Made by a program: the position numbers and the translations under genes
Shown: piece after piece, positions 1-6,301 of the stretch
Layout of the letters: every line of letters begins with the position of its first letter
How positions within the stretch are numbered: the first letter of the stretch is position 1
Source of the DNA: Pseudomonas sp.
GTDB lineage: Bacteria > Pseudomonadota > Gammaproteobacteria > Pseudomonadales > Pseudomonadaceae
Reading direction: 5' to 3'
DNA: 23,956 nucleotides
Assembly (NCBI GenBank): GCA_007117785.1
Contig: SKFV01000116.1
Coordinates: 1 to 23,956 of the forward strand
The notes under the pieces: generated by a model
Databases searched by the model: none
What the model was told of the DNA's origin: nothing
Seen by the model: only the letters and a program-made list of their open reading frames with translations

Positions 1-327
1 GGAAGATTCAGCACAGCGAGCCTTCATAATATTCACAATCAGGTCTTCACTCTGTGATGTCACAGCAATAAGCTCAGGATAAGAGTCTTTATCTAATGGA
101 TTCCAGTCAATCATAAACTCTTCAACTTTAACGATTTTTTTCTTTTCCTCAGCACTCGTGTTTAAAGATACACAGTCAGCTCCACGTTGAAATATACTCA
201 TAACATGCAAGCTAACAATGACACTATCACTCTTTTCAGCGCTAGCCTGAGTTGCAATACAACCGAAAAAAATCACTAGCATTAACCTTCTCACCAAGCC
301 AAATACTGTTTTTCCTAAATCTGCCAT
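1..327 (-). CDS. Truncated gene for a small exported protein of unknown function (3' end beyond window)
   Basis: An open frame of 109 codons runs from ATG at 327 off the left edge with no stop. The N-terminus looks like a signal peptide: a basic segment with VRR, a hydrophobic stretch (LMLVIFFGCIA) and an A-S-A cleavage site around residue 30. An internal ATG at 282 would give a shorter signal peptide and has AGAAGG just upstream, so it could be the true start. The mature part is Lys/Glu-rich with cysteines near residues 49 and 105, suggesting a periplasmic protein with a possible disulfide. I do not recognise the family. Codon use is AT-rich (TTA, AAA, ATA), unlike the core genes from 1208 on, which suggests acquired DNA. 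It points the same way as the gene at 429-845, with a 101-nt gap. Confidence 0.6.
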   Translation of the reverse strand, partial: MADLGKTVFGLVRRLMLVIFFGCIATQASAEKSDSVIVSLHVMSIFQRGADCVSLNTSAEEKKKIVKVEEFMIDWNPLDKDSYPELIAVTSQSEDLIVNIMKARCAESS

Positions 328-428
328 TATTAGGTCATCTTGATCTTTTAACTCAGACTAACTGATTAAATATAAAGGACAAGGATTCATTACAGATCAC
401 AAGCCCTCAGAAATATGCCCCGGACATA

Positions 429-845
429 TCAGATAAATCTATCAAACAACATCGGGACTCTACTAACTTGAAAGTGTATTTTATGCTGATTAGCTAACCG
501 CAACTGCACCGCAGCAACTTCATCATCGTTATATAAATTTGGTAAAAAAGGATTTCTAATCTCATGCCAAAATTCATTTTGAAGACCTGGCTCAATACCT
601 AAATCATTGAGAGCCAAAGCAATCAAATTCAGCTGAATCTCTCTAGGGGATTTATCAAAACGCCTTTTTATAGACTCCTCGGTTAAGTTTGGAAACCCGC
701 CGGCGCGCATTATAAATATTATCTGAAATCGAACCTCGCTCTTGGTTGCTTCATTTAGCTTTGGAAGAACGTATTCTGCAAGCAAAGCATTAGTTGCAGC
801 GGAAAAACCCTTGCTACCTCTGAAAATGCTTTTAAATAGACCCAT
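429..845 (-). CDS. Hypothetical protein, 138 aa, no recognised family
   Basis: The frame opens at ATG 845 behind a strong purine-rich ribosome-binding site (AGGGGGTGGAG, a few bases upstream) and ends with TGA at 429-431. The predicted product is soluble, with no signal peptide or membrane segment. It begins MGLFKSIFRG and appears helical, with an acidic patch (NDDEV) near residue 107. I recognise no catalytic motif or family. The AT-rich base composition sets it apart from the genes beyond 1208, so together with the partial gene at 1-327 it probably belongs to an accessory segment next to trmB. The good ribosome-binding site and uninterrupted frame argue that it is a real gene. Its function cannot be inferred. 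Confidence 0.6.
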   Translation of the reverse strand: MGLFKSIFRGSKGFSAATNALLAEYVLPKLNEATKSEVRFQIIFIMRAGGFPNLTEESIKRRFDKSPREIQLNLIALALNDLGIEPGLQNEFWHEIRNPFLPNLYNDDEVAAVQLRLANQHKIHFQVSRVPMLFDRFI

Positions 846-1207
846 ACTCCACCCCCTAATTAAATTTCACTTTCCTGAGCCTAAAGATAAAACTAATTTC
901 GCAGCAATGAAGCAGTTATCTCACCGATTTCATACATATAACTGTCAAACAAAGATTGAGAAAAATAAATCTGTCCCTTTTCGCATATTTTGGGCACTTC
1001 ATTCCACTCTCTCCCTGATCTACCTCAAGGAGGAATGTAGCACTACGCCATAGCCTGGGCCAGTCTGATCTCTTGGCAATAAAAAACCCGTCTAAGGAGA
1101 AAAGGAGACAGATTTATTTATTGGGTTGCTGTTAACCCCATGCCTGCGATCGATCGGAGGTCAATCGAACACCGCTTGATGAAGGGTTGAGCGCCGCTCA
1201 CGCGGTC
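846..1207. other. Gene-free AT-rich stretch between accessory genes and trmB
   Basis: I see no convincing gene in these 362 bases. A plus-strand frame at 742-1053 largely overlaps the minus-strand 138-aa gene antisense and has no good ribosome-binding site. The stretch holds the inverted-repeat element at 961-1120. A short palindromic run, CGATCGATCG, lies near 1147-1156. A small GAGC/GCTC stem at about 1190-1200, just downstream of the trmB stop, lacks a T-run and is not a convincing terminator. Composition changes from AT-rich to GC-rich across about 1130-1210, marking the accessory/core boundary. Confidence 0.6.
961..1120. repeat. About 160-bp element bounded by ~19-bp inverted repeats (AATAAATCTGTC type)
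   Basis: The left arm at 961-982 (ATAAATCTGTCCCTTTTC) and the right arm at 1099-1120 (GAAAAGGAGACAGATTTAT) are inverted copies differing by one inserted base over about 19 positions. The 116 bases between them carry no open frame I can support. From memory, GGGGACAGATTTATTT-like sequences flank Y1/REP-associated transposase genes in gammaproteobacteria. That would make this a non-autonomous or decayed remnant of such an element. The inverted repeat is seen directly; the family assignment is inference. Confidence 0.5.
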
Positions 1208-1909
1208 TCACCCCACCCGCTCAAATTTCAAATCCCACACCCCATGCCCTAGCCGCTCACCACGCTTCTCAAACTTGGTGATCGGGCGCTCTTCCGGGCG
1301 GGGGACGTAGGTGTTGTCTTCGGCCAGGTTGCGGTAGCCAGGGGCGGCTTGCATGATTTCCAGCATGTATTCGGCGTAGTGCTGCCAGTCGGTGGCCATG
1401 TGGAAGATGCCGCCGGGCTTGAGCTTCTGCCGGACTTTTTGCACGAAGTCCGGCTGCACGATGCGGCGTTTGTGGTGCTTTTTCTTGTGCCAGGGGTCGG
1501 GGAAGAACAGCATCAGGCGGTCGAGGCTGGCGTCGGGGATGGCTTTGTCGAGCACTTCGATGGCGTCGCAGTCGTACACGCGCAGATTGGTGATGCCGGC
1601 CTTGAGGACGTTGTTGAGTAGTGCGCCAACGCCGGGGCGGTGGACTTCGATGCCAATAAAGTCCTGCTCCGGGGCGGTCTGGGCCATTTCCAGCAGGGAG
1701 TTGCCCATGCCGAAGCCGATTTCCAGGTTGCGCGGGGCCTGGCGGCCGAACACGCTGTCCAGATCCAGCTGCCCATCCTTGAGGCTGAGGCCGAAGCGCG
1801 GCCAGCCCTGGTCCATGCCTTTCTGCTGGCCTTCGGTCATGCGCCCGGCGCGCATGACGAAGCTGCGGATGCTGCGGCGGTGTTCCGGGGCTACGGGCTG
1901 GTCAGTCAT
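1208..1909 (-). CDS. trmB: tRNA (guanine-46-N7)-methyltransferase TrmB
   Basis: A 233-aa cytosolic methyltransferase that makes m7G at position 46 in the variable loop of tRNAs, using S-adenosylmethionine. The SAM-binding motif EIGFGMG lies at residues 63-69 and the family signature FFPDPWHKKKHHKRR at 135-149. The C-terminal segment (TKFEKRGERLGHGVWDL) is also typical, and the length is usual for the family. The start at 1909 is preceded by GAGG seven bases upstream. The gene lies downstream of thiS-thiG on the same strand, separated from thiG by the structured repeat at 1938-2131, so it may be transcribed separately. It is the first core gene after the AT-rich left end. The same thiG-trmB neighbourhood occurs in Pseudomonas. 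Confidence 0.96.
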   Translation of the reverse strand: MTDQPVAPEHRRSIRSFVMRAGRMTEGQQKGMDQGWPRFGLSLKDGQLDLDSVFGRQAPRNLEIGFGMGNSLLEMAQTAPEQDFIGIEVHRPGVGALLNNVLKAGITNLRVYDCDAIEVLDKAIPDASLDRLMLFFPDPWHKKKHHKRRIVQPDFVQKVRQKLKPGGIFHMATDWQHYAEYMLEIMQAAPGYRNLAEDNTYVPRPEERPITKFEKRGERLGHGVWDLKFERVG

Positions 1910-1937
1910 CGGTAAGCCTCAAAAATAAAGAGTTCGT

Positions 1938-2131
1938 AGAACGTGTTTACGAGCTCGCGAGCTAGAGCAATACAAGGGCCAAGCCCGTTCCCTTCGGGCT
2001 TTCGGCATTTCCCACATCCATGTGGGTCACATAAGCAGGCGAGGCAGCGGAGTTTACAACGAGTAAATGAGCATGCCGAGCCTGTTTTTAACGCAGTAGT
2101 GCCGACGCGCAGCAGTTCGTAAGCGCGTTCT
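1938..2131 (+). repeat. Structured intergenic repeat, copy A (between thiG and trmB)
   Basis: An 18-bp outer stem pairs 1938-1955 with 2114-2131. All three non-Watson-Crick positions are G-U wobbles if the plus strand is read as RNA. In the same register, GCAATAC (1967-1973) pairs with GTAGTGC (2096-2102) with one mismatch. The core follows: CAGGC (2036-2040)/GCCTG (2080-2084), a GA opposite GA, GGCA/TGCC, an internal loop GCGGAG/TGAGCA, then hairpin TTTAC-AACGA-GTAAA (2053-2067). The core matches copy B at 4499-4656. Compared with copy B, about 58 extra bases (1978-2035) lie between AAGG and CAGGC. They contain two perfect hairpins: AAGCCCG/CGGGCTT (1981-2001) and CCCACAT/ATGTGGG (2011-2026). 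The outer arm ends on the first base of the thiG stop codon. I cannot name this family. Confidence 0.7.
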
Positions 2132-2922
2132 CAGGTAATGGTGCCATCCAGCGGGGATGACGCGCTGGCGTAGAGTTTGCGCGGCATGCGGCCGGCCAGG
2201 TAGGCGGCGCGGCCGGCGAGTATGGCGTGTTTCATGGCTTCGGCCATGAGGACCGGCTGCTGGGCGTGGGCGATGGCGGTGTTCATCAGGACGCCGGCGC
2301 AGCCCAGTTCCATGGCGATGGTGGCATCCGAGGCGGTGCCGACGCCGGCATCAACCAGTACCGGGACGGTGGCTTCTTCCAGGATGATGCGCAGGTTCCA
2401 GGGGTTGCAGATGCCCATGCCGGAACCGATCAGGCCGGCCAGCGGCATGACGGCAACGCAGCCCATGGCGGCCAGTTCGCGGGCAATGATGGGGTCGTCA
2501 CTGGTATAGACCATGACGTCGAAGCCGTCTTTGACCAGCACTTCGGCGGCCTTGAGGGTTTCCACCACATTGGGGAACAGGGTTTTCTGGTCGGCGAGCA
2601 CTTCCAGCTTGACCAGTTTGTGGCCATCCAGCAGTTCGCGCGCCAGTTTGCAGGTGCGCACGGCATCCTCGGCGGTATAGCAGCCGGCGGTGTTGGGCAG
2701 GATGGTGTAACGGTCCGGCGGGACCACGTCGAGCAGGTTGGGCTCGCCGGGGTTCTGGCCGATGTTGGTGCGGCGAATGGCGACGGTGACGATCTCGGCG
2801 CCGGAGGCTTCAATCGCTGCGCCAGTTTCGGCCAGGTCCTTGTATTTGCCGGTACCTACCAGCAAACGCGAATTGTAACGAACGCCGGCGATCTCGAAGG
2901 CGTCTTGCGACATGTCAGTCAT
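2131..2922 (-). CDS. thiG: Thiazole synthase ThiG
   Basis: A 263-aa cytosolic TIM-barrel enzyme that forms the thiazole phosphate of thiamine from 1-deoxyxylulose-5-phosphate, dehydroglycine and the sulfur carried by ThiS-thiocarboxylate. The Schiff-base lysine is K105 within LVKLEV. Other family signatures are RLLVGTGKY (residues 19-27), PNTAGC (76-81) and the phosphate-binding stretch around VDAGVGTASDA. The length is standard. The start at 2922 has GGGAG a few bases upstream. thiS ends 47 bases upstream on the same strand, and the two products form a complex, so a thiS-thiG operon is expected. The stop codon abuts the structured repeat at 1938-2131. Confidence 0.97.
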   Translation of the reverse strand: MTDMSQDAFEIAGVRYNSRLLVGTGKYKDLAETGAAIEASGAEIVTVAIRRTNIGQNPGEPNLLDVVPPDRYTILPNTAGCYTAEDAVRTCKLARELLDGHKLVKLEVLADQKTLFPNVVETLKAAEVLVKDGFDVMVYTSDDPIIARELAAMGCVAVMPLAGLIGSGMGICNPWNLRIILEEATVPVLVDAGVGTASDATIAMELGCAGVLMNTAIAHAQQPVLMAEAMKHAILAGRAAYLAGRMPRKLYASASSPLDGTIT

Positions 2923-2969
2923 GCTGTCTCCCGCAGTCAGGTAATTGCCGATAACGGCAGGGGCGTTGT

Positions 2970-3170
2970 TTAACCACCGCCGATGGCGTGCACAATCTCT
3001 ACCCGGTCACCCGCTTGCAGGGTGGTCTCGGCGTATTGGCTGCGCGGTACGATATCCAGATTGTGTTCGATGGCCAGTCGCTTACCGGCCAGCTCCAGCC
3101 GTTCCAGCAGTTCGGCCAGGGTGACTGGGCGCTCCAGGTCATAGGCTTCGCCATTGAGTTGAATCTGCAT
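2970..3170 (-). CDS. thiS: Sulfur carrier protein ThiS
   Basis: A 66-aa ubiquitin-fold protein ending in Gly-Gly (VEIVHAIGGG). The C-terminal glycine is adenylated by ThiF and converted to a thiocarboxylate that donates sulfur to ThiG. The N-terminal MQIQLNGE strand and the LLERLEL helix are typical, and the length is right for the family. The start ATG at 3170 has only a weak ribosome-binding site (GAGTG). It lies upstream of thiG on the same strand. I saw no thiF or other thi genes in the window, and no TPP riboswitch in the 86 bases upstream. Confidence 0.94.
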   Translation of the reverse strand: MQIQLNGEAYDLERPVTLAELLERLELAGKRLAIEHNLDIVPRSQYAETTLQAGDRVEIVHAIGGG

Positions 3171-3202
3171 GGGGCACTCGATAGGGGATGGATCAGCTGG
3201 CT

Positions 3203-3231
3203 ATGATACCGCGATGTGCTGGCTTTTCCGA
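3203..3231 (-). promoter_or_regulatory. Possible sigma-70 promoter for thiS-thiG
   Basis: On the minus strand, TATCAT (3203-3208, five of six matches to TATAAT) lies 17 bases from a poor -35 match, TCGGAA (3226-3231). Transcription would start about 25 bases upstream of the thiS ATG. The weak -35 keeps this tentative. Confidence 0.28.
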
Positions 3232-3256
3232 GCCTGCAGGGATGCAGAGCGGCTGT

Positions 3257-3631
3257 TTACAGCTGCCGCCACACCCCCAGGCCGAATAATAGCCAGGCGA
3301 TGAGAAAACTGACGCCGCCAAACGGGGTGATAATGCCCAGTGCGGTGATGCCGCTGAGCGCCATCAGGTAGAGGCTGCCGGAAAACAGCAGGATGCCGGT
3401 GACAAAGCCGATGCCGGCGGCCTTGAACAGGCGGCTGTGCGGCCATTGCAGCAACAGCAGGGCGACGCCGATCAGGGCGGCGGTGTGCCAGAACTGGTAT
3501 TGCACGCCGGTCTGGAAGGCGGCCAGCAGGTTGGCCGGCAGTTGCCCGCGCAAACCATGGGCGGCAAAGGCGCCGAAAGCAACGGCGGTAAAGCCACTGA
3601 TGGCTGATAACAGCAGGAACCACTTGGCCAT
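3257..3631 (-). CDS. DUF423 family small inner-membrane protein
   Basis: A 124-aa integral membrane protein with four predicted transmembrane segments. It has the N-terminal family signature SGFTAVAFGAFAAHGL (residues 12-27) and the FQTGVQYQFWHTAALI segment typical of DUF423/YgdD-type proteins. The molecular function of the family is not established. The start ATG at 3631 is supported by GGAGG eight bases upstream. Its stop is followed after 86 bases by thiS on the same strand, and mtgA diverges from it on the other side. The same DUF423-thiS neighbourhood occurs in Pseudomonas. An overlapping frame at 3201-3623 is a shadow. Confidence 0.9.
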   Translation of the reverse strand: MAKWFLLLSAISGFTAVAFGAFAAHGLRGQLPANLLAAFQTGVQYQFWHTAALIGVALLLLQWPHSRLFKAAGIGFVTGILLFSGSLYLMALSGITALGIITPFGGVSFLIAWLLFGLGVWRQL

Positions 3632-3729
3632 GGGGAAAACCTCCGGTTTATACTGGGCCGCAGCAATGCACCCCGGCCAGCACTCTAAGCTGCGCGCGGT
3701 GGCCAGGCAACTCTTCGGGAGCCCGTTAC

Positions 3730-4488
3730 GTGATCACTGTGTTGAAAAAAGTACTGGGCAAGACCTTCAAGTGGCTGCTGATTCTGATGTTTATCAGCAT
3801 ATTGCCGGTGATCGCCTTTCGCTGGGTGCCGCTACCCGGCTCGATGATGATGGTCGAGCGCTGGATTCAGGCGCGCAGCGCGGGTACGCCTATCGTCCTG
3901 CAACAGCAGTGGCGCCCCTACCGGGAAATCCCCGACAGCATGAAAATGGCGGTGATTGCCGCCGAAGACCAGAACTTTGCTAACCACCACGGCTTTGATC
4001 TGCAGGCGATTCGAGCGGCGATGGCGCACAACCGCCAGGGTGGCCGCTTGCGTGGTGGCAGCACCATCAGCCAGCAGACGGCGAAGAATGTGTTTCTCTG
4101 GTCCGGGCGCAGTTGGCTGCGCAAGGGCCTCGAAGGCTGGTACACGCTATGGATCGAGCTGCTCTGGCCGAAGCAGCGGATTCTCGAGGTCTATCTGAAT
4201 GTTGCCGAGTGGGATGACGGGGTGTTTGGTGTGGAAGCGGCGGCGCAGCACCACTTCGGCGTCGGCGCCAGCTATCTCTCTACGCAGCAGGCGGCCAGGC
4301 TGGCGGCGGTGCTGCCCAACCCGCGCAACTGGAGTGCGTCGCAGCCTTCCGCGCATGTGCAGCGGCGCGCCAGCTGGATTCAGCGACAGATGAACCAGTT
4401 GGGCGGGCCGCATTATCTGCGCGAGATGGAAAAGGGCCGTGAGTGGTCACGGCCGGATTGGTTGCGGCTGCCGGATGTGCGGGGCTAA
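3730..4488 (+). CDS. mtgA: Monofunctional peptidoglycan glycosyltransferase MtgA
   Basis: A 252-aa enzyme of glycosyltransferase family 51 that polymerises lipid II into glycan strands on the periplasmic side of the inner membrane. A single N-terminal membrane anchor spans about residues 15-31. The catalytic glutamate is E79 in AAEDQNF, followed by GGSTISQQTAKN (109-120) and the YLNVAEWDDGVFG motif. There is no transpeptidase domain, as expected for MtgA. The start is GTG at 3730 with GGGAG upstream; a second in-frame GTG follows at 3739. It diverges from the DUF423 gene and converges on the gene at 4656-5243. The structured repeat starting at 4499 lies just after its stop and may help end transcription. 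Confidence 0.95.
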   Translation: MITVLKKVLGKTFKWLLILMFISILPVIAFRWVPLPGSMMMVERWIQARSAGTPIVLQQQWRPYREIPDSMKMAVIAAEDQNFANHHGFDLQAIRAAMAHNRQGGRLRGGSTISQQTAKNVFLWSGRSWLRKGLEGWYTLWIELLWPKQRILEVYLNVAEWDDGVFGVEAAAQHHFGVGASYLSTQQAARLAAVLPNPRNWSASQPSAHVQRRASWIQRQMNQLGGPHYLREMEKGREWSRPDWLRLPDVRG

Positions 4489-4498
4489 TTGAATGACT

Positions 4499-4656
4499 GG
4501 GAGCCGCTGGAAAACGTAGGCGAGGCAGGCTCAGCAAGGCAAAAACAGGCGAAAAAGCGCAGTTTACGTGTTGTAAATGTGTATTTTGATCGGACTCGCG
4601 CACGAGCCTGTTTTTAACGCAGCTGAGGCAACGCAGGTAGTTTTCCAGGGGCTCCC
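4499..4656 (+). repeat. Structured intergenic repeat, copy B (between mtgA and hypothetical gene)
   Basis: The outer arms GGGAGCCGCTGGAAAAC (4499-4515) and 4640-4656 are inverted copies with 16 of 17 matches. Moving inward: CTCAGC (4530-4535)/GCTGAG (4622-4627), loop AAGGC/AACGCA, 10-bp stem AAAAACAGGC (4541-4550)/GCCTGTTTTT (4606-4615), GA opposite GA, AAAA/TTTT, internal loop GCGCAG/TGTGTA, then hairpin TTTAC-GTGTT-GTAAA (4563-4577). A 16-base insertion (4588-4603) sits on the right side. The core and its loops match copy A, while the outer and 4-bp stems differ in sequence but stay paired. It fills the convergent gap between mtgA (stop at 4488) and the minus-strand gene whose stop starts at 4656. 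A two-way terminator, mRNA-end structure or palindromic mobile repeat are all possible. Confidence 0.72.
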
Positions 4657-5243
4657 TACCTGAGTCCGAACATAATGGAATGCGCCTCTTCGTTGCTGAC
4701 GGAGACGGCCGCACCAATGCGGTGATAGATCCAGGTTTCGCCTGCGAGGTCCATGCGCATATCCGGGTTACCCAGTGAGCTGACCACCTGAACCACGTCG
4801 ACCGGCTCTTCCGGCTGCATGCTCATGCGCACAATCGGGTAGTCGGTCAGCGCTCGCGCCACCTCGGTTGAGAGCGGCTGATCATACATGTCCGGCTGCC
4901 AGTCCTGGGCGACGATCAAGCTTTCCATCTGTTCGCCGCCCAGTTCGACGGTGGCCTGGGCGCGCCAGGTCTGGCCGTCGGTTTCCAGCCGGTAGCGGCT
5001 GACCAGGGCGGGCTCGCCTTCGGCGCTGATCATCCACAACTGGCCCGGGCCGAGTACCCGGCTGACATCGCCTAGCAGCAACTCTTGTTGGCGCAGCGGC
5101 TGCCACAAGCTGGCCTGGTATTCCTCGTGCCACTGCAAGGGGTCACCGGTTTCACCGCGGGAGAAGTAATAGCCGAGGGCAAAAAAGGCCACTGCAATCA
5201 GGCTGAGCAGGGTAACCAGCGGAAAGCCGATAGAACGATTCAT
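4656..5243 (-). CDS. Hypothetical membrane-anchored periplasmic protein
   Basis: A 195-aa protein with an N-terminal hydrophobic segment (residues about 8-26) that serves as a membrane anchor or uncleaved signal. A largely soluble acidic domain follows (about 30-195). I see no cysteine pairs, lipobox or catalytic motif. The C-terminal part (GNPDMRMDLAGETWIYHRIG) reads like a small beta-rich domain, but I cannot assign a family. The start ATG at 5243 has GGAG about six bases upstream. The position between rpoH and mtgA matches, from memory, the uncharacterised PA0377 of P. aeruginosa, so it is probably a conserved Pseudomonas gene rather than an acquired one. It lies beyond the rpoH terminator, so it probably has its own promoter. 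Confidence 0.75.
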   Translation of the reverse strand: MNRSIGFPLVTLLSLIAVAFFALGYYFSRGETGDPLQWHEEYQASLWQPLRQQELLLGDVSRVLGPGQLWMISAEGEPALVSRYRLETDGQTWRAQATVELGGEQMESLIVAQDWQPDMYDQPLSTEVARALTDYPIVRMSMQPEEPVDVVQVVSSLGNPDMRMDLAGETWIYHRIGAAVSVSNEEAHSIMFGLR

Positions 5244-5295
5244 GCCATCTCCATTACTGACGAATTATTATCTGGCGTGTGTTAACCCGGTGGGC

Positions 5296-5324
5296 AACAA
5301 AAAGGGCAGCACGGAGCTGCCCTT
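5296..5324 (-). terminator. Rho-independent terminator of rpoH
   Basis: On the minus strand, AAGGGCAGC (5324-5316) and GCTGCCCTT (5310-5302) form a perfect 9-bp GC-rich stem with a 5-base loop, followed by a T-rich tail (TTTTTGTTG). It lies about 24 bases past the rpoH stop and ahead of the next minus-strand gene. Confidence 0.9.
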
Positions 5325-5347
5325 GACGGATAACCCGATGTCGGGGT

Positions 5348-6211
5348 TCAGAACGTCATCTCGGTTTCCAGGTTCTTCTTTAATTTATTCATGGCGTTCT
5401 TTTCCAGCTGACGGATACGTTCCGCGGAGACCTGGTACTTGGCCGCCAGTTCGTGCAAGGTGGCTTTTTCTTCGGCCAGCCAGCGCTGGTAGAGAATATC
5501 CCGGCTGCGTTCGTCCAGCCCGGTCATGCCCGCTTCCAGATGCCCGTTGGAATTGTCTGACCAGTCGGCTGACTCCAGCATGGTGGCCGGGTCATAACGC
5601 TTGTCTTCCAGGTAATGCACCGGGGCGTAGCTGGCATCGTCGTCATCATCGGCGCCGGCATCAAAGCCCAGGTCGTGACCGTAGAGGCGGCTTTCCATCT
5701 CGCGCACTTCGCGCAGGGCAACGCCCAGATCGGCGGCTACGGCTTCGGCTTCGTTGTGATTCAACCAGGCGAGCTTTTTCTTCGCGCTGCGCAAGTTGAA
5801 GAACAGCTTGCGCTGGGCCTTGGTGGTGGCCACCTTGACGATGCGCCAGTTGCGCAGAATGAACTCGTGAATCTCGGCGCGGATCCAGTGCACGGCAAAG
5901 GACACCAGGCGCACACCCATTTCCGGGTTGAAGCGTTTGACCGCCTTCATCAGGCCGACGTTGCCTTCCTGCACCAGATCAGACTGGGCCAGGCCATAAC
6001 CGGAATAGCTGCGGGCGATATGCACCACAAAGCGCAGGTGCGACATGACCAGTTGGCGGGCTGCTTCAACGTCTTCGTGGTAATACAGGCGATCGGCCAG
6101 TTCGCGCTCTTCCTCGACACTGAGGATAGGAATAGCGCTCACGGTCTGGACATACGCCTCCAGATTGCCGCCAGGCACCAGGCTATGAATCGGCTGTAAC
6201 GCTGTATTCAT
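5348..6211 (-). CDS. rpoH: Heat-shock sigma factor RpoH (sigma-32)
   Basis: A 287-aa sigma-70-family factor that directs RNA polymerase to heat-shock promoters. Region 2 includes SHLRFVVHIARSY (57-69), DLVQEGNVGLMKAVKRF (78-94) and FAVHWIRAEIHEFIL (105-119). The RpoH-specific box QRKLFFNLR is at 133-141, and the C-terminal helix-turn-helix (region 4.2) is at about 250-279. An Asp run (DADDDDD-like, 184-192) lies between regions 3 and 4. The start ATG at 6211 has GGGAG eight bases upstream. It is 90 bases downstream of ftsX on the same strand with its own sigma-E-like promoter in the gap, and it ends at a strong terminator. The ftsYEX-rpoH order is widespread in gammaproteobacteria. Confidence 0.97.
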   Translation of the reverse strand: MNTALQPIHSLVPGGNLEAYVQTVSAIPILSVEEERELADRLYYHEDVEAARQLVMSHLRFVVHIARSYSGYGLAQSDLVQEGNVGLMKAVKRFNPEMGVRLVSFAVHWIRAEIHEFILRNWRIVKVATTKAQRKLFFNLRSAKKKLAWLNHNEAEAVAADLGVALREVREMESRLYGHDLGFDAGADDDDDASYAPVHYLEDKRYDPATMLESADWSDNSNGHLEAGMTGLDERSRDILYQRWLAEEKATLHELAAKYQVSAERIRQLEKNAMNKLKKNLETEMTF

Positions 6212-6255
6212 GCGCGAACTCCCAAAAAATGACGCACAAGTGTATCACTGCCATC

Positions 6256-6282
6256 TAAGACTGTGAACGGGGGTAAAAGTTC
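6256..6282 (-). promoter_or_regulatory. Sigma-E/AlgU-like promoter of rpoH
   Basis: On the minus strand, GAACTT (6282-6277) is separated by exactly 16 bases from TCTTA (6260-6256). The sigma-E/AlgU consensus is GAACTT-N16-TCTGA, so the -35 is exact and the -10 has four of five matches. The predicted start gives a leader of about 40 bases. AlgU-dependent rpoH transcription is known in P. aeruginosa. This would let rpoH respond to envelope stress independently of the fts operon. Confidence 0.6.
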
Positions 6283-6301
6283 GTTACCAATAGCCTTCAG
6301 C

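Noticed and set aside
742..1053. A plus-strand 103-codon frame in the AT-rich region
   Set aside because: It overlaps the better-supported gene at 429-845, has no good ribosome-binding site and runs through the repeat arm.
1185..1207. Terminator after trmB
   Set aside because: Only a 4-bp stem (GAGC/GCTC) with no T-run is present.
3171..3256. TPP riboswitch upstream of thiS
   Set aside because: The conserved THI-box elements (CTGAGA and the ACCTGATC-like segment) were not found and the space is short.
4499..4656. Integron attC site
   Set aside because: The palindrome lacks the RYYYAAC/GTTRRRY core sites, and there is no cassette array or integrase.
6212..6255. RNA thermometer in the rpoH leader
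   Set aside because: I could not find a stretch complementary to the GGGAG ribosome-binding site in the short leader.
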